Made by a program: the position numbers and the translations under genes | Shown: piece after piece, positions 1 to 4,972 of the stretch | Position numbering within the stretch: position 1 is the first letter of the stretch | Layout: the number at the start of each line of letters is the position of its first letter | The notes under the pieces: model-generated | What the model was told of the DNA's origin: nothing | Seen by the model: the letters and a program-made list of their open reading frames with translations, nothing else | Databases searched by the model: none | Source: JBBQFC01 sp038321615 | GTDB lineage: Bacteria > Bacteroidota > Bacteroidia > Flavobacteriales_D > Cryomorphaceae | Assembly: GCA_038321615.1 (NCBI GenBank) | Contig: JBBQFC010000109.1 | Location: 1 to 5,090 of the forward strand | Length of the DNA: 5,090 nt | Direction of reading: 5' to 3'

Positions 1-48
1 GTAAGCAGAGATAAGTCGAAGCAAGTTCGAGAATGGCTGGGGGCTTAG
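1..48 (+). CDS. possible C-terminal tail of an upstream gene (partial)
   Basis: The frame starting at base 1 is open and ends with a TAG stop at 46-48. It would encode the tail VSRDKSKQVREWLGA. The other two plus-strand frames stop within the first few codons. Sixteen open codons are weak evidence, and the family cannot be recognised from this tail. The charged, helix-like composition is compatible with the end of a cytoplasmic protein. The sequence to the left of the window would decide it. Confidence 0.3.
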   Translation, partial: VSRDKSKQVREWLGA

Positions 49-128
49 GGCATGCGTAATCCAGAATCTTCATGAATCTTTCTGGAGAGCATATAAATGG
101 TTACTTTTCGCATCAAAATAGTATTTCT

Positions 129-593
129 ATGAGCTCTTCCACTACCGATACTAAAAGCACCGTTGGCCGTCGCGCCCGAAGATTTGGCCGCAAATTGCTG
201 ATAATTGTAATCGTGGCATTCATCGCTGTGATGCTTTTCTTTTATTACGGCAGTTATTCCACGGGTGTACGAGCGGGGGTGGTGCTTAAAATAAGCGAGC
301 GGGGAGCGATATTTAAAACTATAGAAGGTCAGCTAGACCTGCAAAGTTTCGGTGCGGTGGAAAGCAACAATCAGCTCTCGCAAACCTTTGAGTTTTCGGT
401 TGATGGCGGGCACGAAGAAATAGCCAAAATATTGGAGGAAGTTGCACTCACAGGCGAGCGTGTGCGGCTGAGATATGAAGAGAAGTATGCCATATTGCCT
501 TGGCGGGGTGAAACAACCTATTTTGTAGTTGCCGTAGAAAGAGCGCCAAACCCAGCCGTCCCCGACCGAAATAATGACCGTTTTCCTCAATAA
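129..593 (+). CDS. small single-pass membrane protein of a Bacteroidota-specific family, function unknown
   Basis: A 154-residue protein. The N-terminus is Ser/Thr-rich, followed by a basic stretch (GRRARRFGRK, about residues 13-22) and one hydrophobic membrane helix (about 22-41). The remaining ~110 residues form a soluble domain beginning SYSTGVRAGVVLKISERG. The topology and the blocks GVRAG, GAIFKTIEGQL, FEFSV and LPWRGET resemble a widespread Bacteroidota family. From memory, databases often label that family '6-phosphogluconate dehydrogenase', but nothing here looks like that enzyme: there is no Rossmann fold and the protein is far too short. I treat it as function unknown. An in-frame ATG at 72 would add 19 residues. 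I prefer 129 because the extension is not typical of the family and a weak -7-like TACTTTTC lies at 102-109. The stop overlaps the end of the convergent peroxidase gene by 7 nt. Confidence 0.75.
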   Translation: MSSSTTDTKSTVGRRARRFGRKLLIIVIVAFIAVMLFFYYGSYSTGVRAGVVLKISERGAIFKTIEGQLDLQSFGAVESNNQLSQTFEFSVDGGHEEIAKILEEVALTGERVRLRYEEKYAILPWRGETTYFVVAVERAPNPAVPDRNNDRFPQ

Positions 594-1633
594 CTTGCCT
601 GATCGGTTAAGGCGAGCAGGAAATTTTTAAGGTCGAGCTTTTCTCCTTCACTGAGGTTTAGCTTCTTGCTTAAAACGCTCTTATTGGGGTGATCTGCTCC
701 GCCATCACTTTTAAATGCGATTACATCTTCTAATGTTTTCATGGAACCGTTGTGCATGTAAGGCGGTGTGAGCTCCACATTTCGTAAGCCCGGGGTTTTA
801 AATTTACCTATGTCTTGGTCCTGAAGGGTAAGCCGCGACCGCCCTTCGTCATCGTAATAGGTGTAAAGGCCAATGTTGTGATAGTTCTGATCGGTGAAAA
901 GAAACCCTGCATGACACGTGCTACAAGCATTCTCCGGATTGAAGAAAACCGCCATACCTCTTCTTGCAGAAGCCGACAATGCAGCGGTATCACCATCCTG
1001 ATAGCGATCCCAGCCATTAGGCTTGCTCACAAGGCTGCGCTGATAAGCCGCCAGGGCTCGGGAAATAACATAACCGTCGATAGTTTTGCCGTAAGCTTTT
1101 GCAGCCAGATCTGCCAAATCTTGATCCTTGCGAAGTACTGTCGCGGCATCGGTTAGCGTAAAATCCATTTCGTTTTCGTTTCCGAAAGGCGCCAGCACTT
1201 GCAGCTCCAGGCTCGGAACTCCGCCTTCCATAAACAAAGCTTTCTGATAGCCCACGTTCACTAAGCTCGGAGAGTTTCGACCATCGCGACGGCCGTGGAC
1301 TCCGGCGCTTAATGCCGCCGTATCGGCAAATGCGAGGGTTGCTTTATGGCAAGATGCGCAAGCGATTTTACCATCGCCCGAAAGGCGGGAATCATGGAAA
1401 AACTTCTTTCCCAATTCAAGCCGTAAGAGGGTGATAAGATTGTCGTCAGGCTGGCCGGGAACGGAATCGAAGGTAGAAGGAAGTTTCCAGCGCCATACTT
1501 CATCTTCACCGCCCGAAGTGGGCGCTGAGCAGGAAGCCAAAAGGACGCTAAGCGCTGGAATAAGTTTAAGGCTTTTGAGCAAAGGCCGTTTCAAAGTTTT
1601 CGATGATCGCTGTATTGGTTGAACCGGCTCCAT
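587..1633 (-). CDS. MauG/MbnH-like di-heme cytochrome c peroxidase family lipoprotein
   Basis: A 348-residue exported lipoprotein with lipobox LLASC (Cys35). It has two heme c sites: CASCH (C92, C95, H96) and CSTCH (C237, C240, H241). Family blocks include DSRLSGDGKIACASCH, RNSPSLVNVGYQ, GNENEM and LRNVELTPPYMHNG. Members either reduce H2O2 or, like MauG and MbnH, oxidise residues of a partner protein. The gene directly upstream encodes an MbnP-like protein, so Trp oxidation of that partner is the best guess. Two positions are atypical when aligned by eye. Met135 lies where the inter-heme Trp is expected (FWDG becomes FMEG), and Lys308 lies where the distal Tyr or Met ligand of the second heme is expected. 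The catalytic-type Glu155 (in NEM) and His294 are present. The start is uncertain: ATG 1633 overlaps mbnP by 68 nt. A TTG at 1594 would give a more typical signal peptide (MKRPLLKSLKLIPALSVLLASC... after 29-nt overlap). Confidence 0.92.
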   Translation of the reverse strand: MEPVQPIQRSSKTLKRPLLKSLKLIPALSVLLASCSAPTSGGEDEVWRWKLPSTFDSVPGQPDDNLITLLRLELGKKFFHDSRLSGDGKIACASCHKATLAFADTAALSAGVHGRRDGRNSPSLVNVGYQKALFMEGGVPSLELQVLAPFGNENEMDFTLTDAATVLRKDQDLADLAAKAYGKTIDGYVISRALAAYQRSLVSKPNGWDRYQDGDTAALSASARRGMAVFFNPENACSTCHAGFLFTDQNYHNIGLYTYYDDEGRSRLTLQDQDIGKFKTPGLRNVELTPPYMHNGSMKTLEDVIAFKSDGGADHPNKSVLSKKLNLSEGEKLDLKNFLLALTDQASY

Positions 1634-2300
1634 GTTGGCTATAGACTGCAGGAATGTCCACTCCCACAAAGATCTTTGCGATATCGAAGTCCAATTGAAG
1701 ACTCGTTCCGCTGAAGTTTTCAATAGCTAGTTCGATAGGCGAGTAAAGGTCGTTTGTGGCGCAATGATATGCAAAGTAGAAATCTTCGGCGCCTACAACT
1801 CCATCTAAATTGCTATCGAATTGACCTTCGAAGACGGCAAATTTATACCCGGCAATCGGATTCCAACCCCAATGCATGTTGGGCCTATCGAGCGGATAAG
1901 AAGCAAGTGTGGGGTCGGCTCCGTTTACGTTGCGGTTTAGGCCGATGGCTCCTTTTAAAGCCTGGTAAGTATTACCAGAAGGGATATTGGTCTCGAAGGT
2001 TTGCCCTTGATCTCCGTCAAAGAGCTTTTGGATTGGATCGCCCGTGCTGAAAGTGGTTTGCAAATTGGCATCGACCAAGCCCAGGGAATCCAGGTAGAAA
2101 GCCACGCGATTGAACTTCACCAAGGTGTTGCCCAAACTATATGAAGCGTTATAAGAAAATGCGCTGTCGGCTAACAAAGGATTGATAGTTAGGCTTATGC
2201 CAACGATCGGAGCGGGTGTTAGCTCTTTTGGCGCATCGGCATTATCATCGCTTGCGCAAGCTGCCAATAAAGCAATCGAACAAACCCATAATCCTTTCAT
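1566..2300 (-). CDS. MbnP-like copper-binding lipoprotein, partner of the di-heme enzyme
   Basis: A 244-residue lipoprotein beginning MKGLWVCSIALLAAC, with lipid-anchor Cys15. The MbnP family signature is clear: MHWGW (residues 142-146), then GYKF (151-154) and EG (158-159), with YHC and a late HG further on. In characterised MbnP a Trp is converted to kynurenine by the di-heme partner MbnH, and the protein binds copper. Trp144 or Trp146 in the signature is the likely target here (inference). Between EG and YHC is a DxNxDGxxGxxD segment (D162 to D173) that matches a calcium-binding EF-hand loop. The peroxidase gene follows with overlap, so the two are probably translationally coupled. ATG 2300 is chosen over TTG 2315 because a promoter-like TACATTTG ends only two bases upstream of that TTG, leaving no room for a leader. 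MbnP assignment is strong, but the biological role is not visible. Confidence 0.85.
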   Translation of the reverse strand: MKGLWVCSIALLAACASDDNADAPKELTPAPIVGISLTINPLLADSAFSYNASYSLGNTLVKFNRVAFYLDSLGLVDANLQTTFSTGDPIQKLFDGDQGQTFETNIPSGNTYQALKGAIGLNRNVNGADPTLASYPLDRPNMHWGWNPIAGYKFAVFEGQFDSNLDGVVGAEDFYFAYHCATNDLYSPIELAIENFSGTSLQLDFDIAKIFVGVDIPAVYSQHGAGSTNTAIIENFETAFAQKP

Positions 2301-2316
2301 AATTCGGAGATTCAAT

Positions 2317-2324
2317 CAAATGTA
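2317..2324 (-). promoter_or_regulatory. -7 promoter element for the mbnP-like/di-heme operon
   Basis: Read on the minus strand this is TACATTTG, an exact match to the Bacteroidota -7 consensus TAnnTTTG. It lies 16 nt upstream of ATG 2300, which implies a very short leader. No convincing TTG -33 element is visible at the usual distance, so the call rests on the -7 match and position. Confidence 0.5.
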
Positions 2325-2390
2325 CGTGTTCCAATGGACGTTTAAAGTCTTAAAAATAGCTAATCCTATCATTCCTGATGCTCTGCACAC

Positions 2391-2398
2391 TACCTTTA
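2391..2398 (+). promoter_or_regulatory. candidate -7 promoter element for msrA
   Basis: TACCTTTA matches seven of eight positions of TAnnTTTG and lies 38 nt before the msrA start, in the 136-nt region shared by the two divergent gene pairs. There is no clear -33 TTG. A 4-bp hairpin (GCAC/GTGC, 2412-2424) sits in the presumed leader but is too small to interpret. Confidence 0.25.
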
Positions 2399-2436
2399 GA
2401 GCAATCTAACGGCACAAACGGTGCGTACTTCAAAAT

Positions 2437-3120
2437 ATGAAATCAAGAACCACAAATCTCGGATTTACCTTATCTATTCTCTTATTAGCAGCCTGTACTA
2501 CAGGCTCTGTGGACAGCAATGGCCAAGGCGAAAAAGAATCTGAAATGGCCGGCCTTCCGGCAAACGCTGAAAAATATGCGGTGGCAACAGTAGCGGGCGG
2601 ATGCTTTTGGTGCACAGAGGCCGTTTTTGAGCGCATCAAAGGAGTAGAATACGTAGTGAGCGGATATGCAGGCGGGTCGGAAAGTAATCCCACCTACGAA
2701 GGCGTGAGCGCCGGCCGAACGAGCCATGCGGAGGCCATTCAGATCTATTATGATTCCAAAACAGTTTCGTTTGAAACATTGATGCATGTGTTCTTTACTG
2801 CTGCCCACGACCCTACGCAGCTAAATCGGCAAGGCCCAGATACAGGTACGCAATACCGCTCCATGGCTTTCTATCGCAGCGATTCGGAGAAGACAGCGAT
2901 CGATACAGAAATTGCGAAACTTCAAAAAGAGGACGTTTACCAAGCTCCCATTGTTACCCAAGTAGTGGCCTTCGATAAGTTTTATACAGCCGAAAATTAC
3001 CACCAGGATTATTACCCTTCCCACCAAAGCAACCCGTATATCATTGGAGTAACCCGCCCAAAAGTGGAGAAATTTGAGAAGAAGTTTTCAGAGCTCCTGA
3101 AAGACGAATACGCTAATTGA
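2437..3120 (+). CDS. msrA: peptide-methionine (S)-S-oxide reductase MsrA, lipoprotein form
   Basis: A 227-residue protein. It reduces methionine-S-sulfoxide in oxidised proteins. The signal peptide ends in lipobox LLAAC (Cys20), so the enzyme is probably anchored in the periplasm or outer membrane rather than cytosolic. The catalytic motif GGCFWCTE gives nucleophile Cys56, second Cys59 and Glu61. Other family blocks are GYAGG (76-80), HAE (97-99), HDPTQLNRQGPDTGTQYRS (124-142) and NYHQDYYPSHQ (187-197). There is no cysteine after Cys59, so the C-terminal resolving cysteines of the E. coli type are absent; recycling must use Cys59 or an external thiol. It diverges from the mbnP-like operon, and a cupredoxin gene follows after 73 nt on the same strand. 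No MsrB domain is fused. The family call is firm; periplasmic anchoring is inferred from the lipobox. Confidence 0.97.
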   Translation: MKSRTTNLGFTLSILLLAACTTGSVDSNGQGEKESEMAGLPANAEKYAVATVAGGCFWCTEAVFERIKGVEYVVSGYAGGSESNPTYEGVSAGRTSHAEAIQIYYDSKTVSFETLMHVFFTAAHDPTQLNRQGPDTGTQYRSMAFYRSDSEKTAIDTEIAKLQKEDVYQAPIVTQVVAFDKFYTAENYHQDYYPSHQSNPYIIGVTRPKVEKFEKKFSELLKDEYAN

Positions 3121-3193
3121 ACTAAAATTTCTGTCAGCGTTAAACTATGGCCGAATTTTTGCGTCAACGGGTTGAATTCCCTAAACATCTAAG

Positions 3194-3802
3194 ATGATGA
3201 AATCTCTACTTATTGTTGCCACGGCAATTTTTTTCTCCTTTTCGGCAACTGCTCAGACCACTCACAACGTTTCAGTGTCGAACTTCGCCTTTACCCCTCC
3301 GGAATTGACGGTGGAGGTGGGTGACATTGTACGCTGGACAAATATCGGCGGCCAACATAGCGTTGACGCCAATGCTATAACCTTCCCAAACAACCCAGAG
3401 CCTTTTGGGAATGCAATTGGCCCCGCAGGCTGGGTATATGAATTTACATTTACACAAGTGGGTACTTATGCATACCGATGTGGCCAGCATGCAGGTTCGA
3501 TGTTTGGAACCGTTACTGTAGCAACCAACCCGCTTTCGGTAAGCGATCAAACGGAAGATCGTGTTTTAAATTTCTACCCTAATCCAGCGAATTCCTTTTT
3601 TACCTGGAAGTGGAATAATGCCTTAAGTGGTCAAGATCTACAGCTTCATCTCTTTAATATTTTGGGACAGAAAGTAGTAGAAATTAGCCTGGCTACAGCC
3701 AACCGGGTTGACGTATCAGCTTACGAAGCGGGTGTTTATTTTTACCAGGTGTCTGATGGCTCAGCTGTATTGCAAAGCGGTAAGATGTTGATTAAACACT
3801 AA
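3194..3802 (+). CDS. cupredoxin (plastocyanin-like) domain protein with T9SS type A sorting domain
   Basis: A 202-residue protein with a Sec signal peptide (cleavage near ATAQ, residue 21). A cupredoxin domain follows at about 22-110, opening VSVSNFAFTPPELTVEVGD. Likely type 1 copper ligands are His55 (GGQHS), Cys96, His99 and Met103 in YRCGQHAGSMFG. Residues ~126-202 form a Por secretion C-terminal sorting domain (FYPNPA, LFNILGQKV, AGVYFYQV, GKMLIKH), so the protein should cross the outer membrane by type IX secretion and be attached to the surface or released. Electron transfer or copper binding outside the cell is inferred from the fold. The ligand loop has His and Met four apart (His+4), between amicyanin (His+3) and plastocyanin (His+5). 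The start is ATGATG; the second ATG (3197) would work equally well. A weak -7-like AATTTTTG lies at 3154-3161, so it may have its own promoter. Confidence 0.92.
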   Translation: MMKSLLIVATAIFFSFSATAQTTHNVSVSNFAFTPPELTVEVGDIVRWTNIGGQHSVDANAITFPNNPEPFGNAIGPAGWVYEFTFTQVGTYAYRCGQHAGSMFGTVTVATNPLSVSDQTEDRVLNFYPNPANSFFTWKWNNALSGQDLQLHLFNILGQKVVEISLATANRVDVSAYEAGVYFYQVSDGSAVLQSGKMLIKH

Positions 3803-3821
3803 GAGATCTAAATTTTTTAAG

Positions 3822-3845
3822 AAGCACCCGAAAGGGTGCTTTTTT
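3822..3845 (+). terminator. Rho-independent terminator after the cupredoxin gene
   Basis: Eight-base stem AAGCACCC / GGGTGCTT with a GAAA loop, followed by a T run. It starts 20 nt after the cupredoxin stop codon. An A/T-rich run on the left side (AATTTTTTAA) could let it act weakly in the other direction too. Confidence 0.9.
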
Positions 3846-3922
3846 GTTTCTGGATAATGAGATTGTGGGTAATCGACCTGACCAAACTTAATTCTCTAAC
3901 AATACCCCAAAATCTCCGTCAC

Positions 3923-4063
3923 GTCGAGTGATTTAAAGGCCGCAAATTATCAGTGAGCTGACCGTCGGAATGGCCTTTAAATTGTATCGAGACGCGTGGA
4001 CAATCAAAAGCGGGTCTCGATACAATTTTTGAATCCGCTCTGCTCCTTCAAAAATCACTCGAC
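3923..4063. repeat. cloverleaf repeat, full copy 1
   Basis: Outer arms GTCGAGTGATTT (3923-3934) and AAATCACTCGAC (4052-4063). Hairpin 1 is AAAGGCC/GGCCTTT (3935-3941, 3972-3978). Hairpin 2 is a perfect 15-bp stem (3979-3993, 4014-4028), AAATTGTATCGAGAC and its complement. Hairpin 3 is TTGAA/TTCAA (4029-4033, 4047-4051). Every helix abuts the next with no unpaired base. The hairpin 1 loop differs from the other copies (AAATTATCAG instead of AACTGATCAG). Confidence 0.93.
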
Positions 4064-4111
4064 CTGACGAAACATAGGAGCTCTTTAACAATGCCTCAAA
4101 ATCCCCGTCAC

Positions 4112-4252
4112 GTCGAGTGATTTAAAGGCCGCAACTGATCAGTGAGATGACCGTCGAAATGGCCTTTAAATTGTATCGAGGCGCGCAGACAATCAAAAAC
4201 GGGTCTCGATACAATTTTTGAATCCGCTCTGCTCCTTCAAAAATCACTCGAC
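4112..4252. repeat. cloverleaf repeat, full copy 2
   Basis: 141 bp, 189 bp after copy 1, with the same arms and order. Hairpin 2 has GAGGC opposite GTCTC, so one A-T pair of copy 1 becomes G-T (a G-U wobble if this strand is RNA). The hairpin 1 loop contains the 8-bp palindrome CTGATCAG. Outer arms and hairpins 1 and 3 are perfect. Confidence 0.93.
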
Positions 4253-4300
4253 CTGACCAAACATAGGAGCTCTTTAACAATACCCCAAAATCACAGTCAC

Positions 4301-4434
4301 GTCGAGTGATTTAAAGGCCGCAACTGATCAGTGAGATGACCGCCGAAATGGCCTTTAAATTGTATCGAGGCGCGCAGACAATCAAAAGCGGGTCTCGATA
4401 CAATTTCGCTCCTATCGTCGCGAAATCACTCGAC
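4301..4434. repeat. cloverleaf repeat, full copy 3 with a replaced hairpin 3
   Basis: 134 bp, 189 bp after copy 2. Outer arms, hairpin 1 and hairpin 2 match copy 2. Hairpin 3 is a different sequence: CGC (4407-4409), a 10-base loop and GCG (4420-4422) in place of TTGAA/TTCAA with a 13-base loop. The helix is still formed and still abuts its neighbours exactly. Confidence 0.92.
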
Positions 4435-4462
4435 CTGACAGGCAAGCTAATTCTTCTTTGGG

Positions 4463-4512
4463 GTCTCGATACAATTTTTGAATCCGCTCTGCTCCATCAA
4501 AAATCACTCGAG
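4463..4512. repeat. truncated cloverleaf repeat (3' half) after copy 3
   Basis: Begins at GTCTCGATACAATTT, the 3' arm of hairpin 2, and continues through hairpin 3 and the outer right arm. The left arm, hairpin 1 and the 5' arm of hairpin 2 are missing. Two pairing positions are changed: ATCAA for TTCAA in hairpin 3, and CTCGAG for CTCGAC at the end. It is preceded by the 28-bp linker 4435-4462 and followed by a diverged 48-bp linker (4513-4560). Confidence 0.88.
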
Positions 4513-4560
4513 CTGACCAAATATCTTAATGCTCTATCAATACCCCAAAATCACAGTCAC

Positions 4561-4701
4561 GTCGAGTGATTTAAAGGCCGCAACTGATCAGTGAATTGAC
4601 CGTCGGAATGGCCTTTAAATTGTATCGAGGCGCGCAGACAATCAAAAACGGGTCTCGATACAATTTTTGAATCCGCTCTGCTCCTTCAAAAATCACTCGA
4701 C
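4561..4701. repeat. cloverleaf repeat, full copy 4
   Basis: 141 bp, 260 bp after copy 3. All arms pair as in copy 2, including the G-T pair in hairpin 2. The hairpin 1 loop reads GTGAATTGACC instead of GTGAGATGACC. Hairpin 3 is the standard TTGAA/TTCAA form. Confidence 0.93.
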
Positions 4702-4729
4702 CTGACAGGCAAGCTAATTCTTCTTTGGG

Positions 4730-4779
4730 GTCTCGATACAATTTTTGAATCCGCTCTGCTCCTTCAAAAATCACTAGAC
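4730..4779. repeat. truncated cloverleaf repeat (3' half) after copy 4
   Basis: Same breakpoint and same 28-bp linker (4702-4729) as the half-copy after copy 3, so full copy plus half-copy were probably duplicated as one block of about 260 bp. The outer right arm is mutated (CACTAGAC for CACTCGAC). The following 48-bp linker (4780-4827) loses similarity at its last few bases. Confidence 0.88.
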
Positions 4780-4823
4780 CTGACAAAACATAGGAGCTCT
4801 TTAACAATGCCCGAAAATCCCCG

Positions 4824-4928
4824 CCGCCGCTCGCGTCTCGCGCAATTTATCTTTAGGGTGTGACCCCAATGAAAAACGCACCCACAAGGCATGATTTTGG
4901 GCAGAAGCAGCGTTTCGAATTAGGGCAG
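4824..4928. other. short unassigned spacer between repeat array and rnpB terminator
   Basis: No gene seen. GTCTCG followed by CAATTT at 4835-4848 may be a decayed hairpin 2 arm of the repeat. GGGTGTG (4856-4862) can pair with CGCACCC (4877-4883) with one wobble. GGGCAGAA occurs twice (4899 and 4923). None of these is strong enough to name. Confidence 0.35.
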
Positions 4929-4961
4929 AAAAAAAGCGGCGACCAATGTGGAAGCCGCTTT
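4929..4961 (-). terminator. Rho-independent terminator downstream of rnpB
   Basis: On the minus strand, AAAGCGGC, a 13-base loop and GCCGCTTT are followed by a run of T (complement of the A run at 4929-4935). It begins about 12 nt after the likely RNase P RNA 3' end. The plus-strand side lacks a T run, so it acts on leftward transcription. Confidence 0.85.
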
Positions 4962-4972
4962 AAAAAAATAAA

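Larger units (their letters stand above)
3874..4823. repeat. array of cloverleaf-type palindromic repeats, non-coding
   Basis: About 950 bp without a credible gene, built from one element. Four full copies (starts 3923, 4112, 4301, 4561) and two 3' half-copies (4463, 4730) are separated by a 48-bp linker (CTGACCAAACATAGGAGCTC...) or a 28-bp linker (CTGACAGGCAAGC...). The leading 3874-3922 is a linker preceded by only CGAC, so the array begins in a truncated copy. It ends when the linker stops matching near 4823. The element reads A-B-B'-C-C'-D-D'-A', giving an outer 12-bp inverted repeat enclosing three hairpins. This resembles a MITE- or REP-like mobile palindrome that has multiplied in tandem. 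No transposase is in the window. Direction is arbitrary; coordinates are given for the plus strand. Confidence 0.93.

Noticed and set aside
61..85. Inverted repeat CCAGAA/TTCTGG as terminator or operator
   Set aside because: Only six pairs with a mismatched interior and no T run; it overlaps the alternative start at 72. Too weak to name.
815..1156. Plus-strand 113-codon frame opposite the di-heme enzyme gene
   Set aside because: Antisense shadow of a gene with clear heme motifs and family blocks.
1634..1723. TTG at 1723 as start of the di-heme enzyme
   Set aside because: It would add 30 residues without signal-peptide character and lies deep inside the MbnP-like coding sequence.
2301..2315. 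TTG at 2315 as start of the MbnP-like gene
   Set aside because: It ends two bases from the TACATTTG -7 element, so transcription would start at or after it; ATG 2300 also gives a normal lipoprotein signal.
4336..4569. Plus-strand 77-codon open frame across copy 3 and its half-copy
   Set aside because: Lies wholly within the repeat array and is open only because copy 3 and the half-copy change the frame; it resembles no protein.
3923..4701. CRISPR array or integron attC array
   Set aside because: Repeats are ~141 bp and internally palindromic with conserved linkers, so there are no variable spacers. There are no cassette genes or attC core GTTRRRY sites between copies.
4571..4807. Minus-strand 78-codon open frame with an internally repeated peptide (VIFEGAERIQKLYRDP twice)
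   Set aside because: It is the palindromic repeat read as codons; the peptide repeat mirrors the DNA repeat, and there is no start context or gene-like composition.
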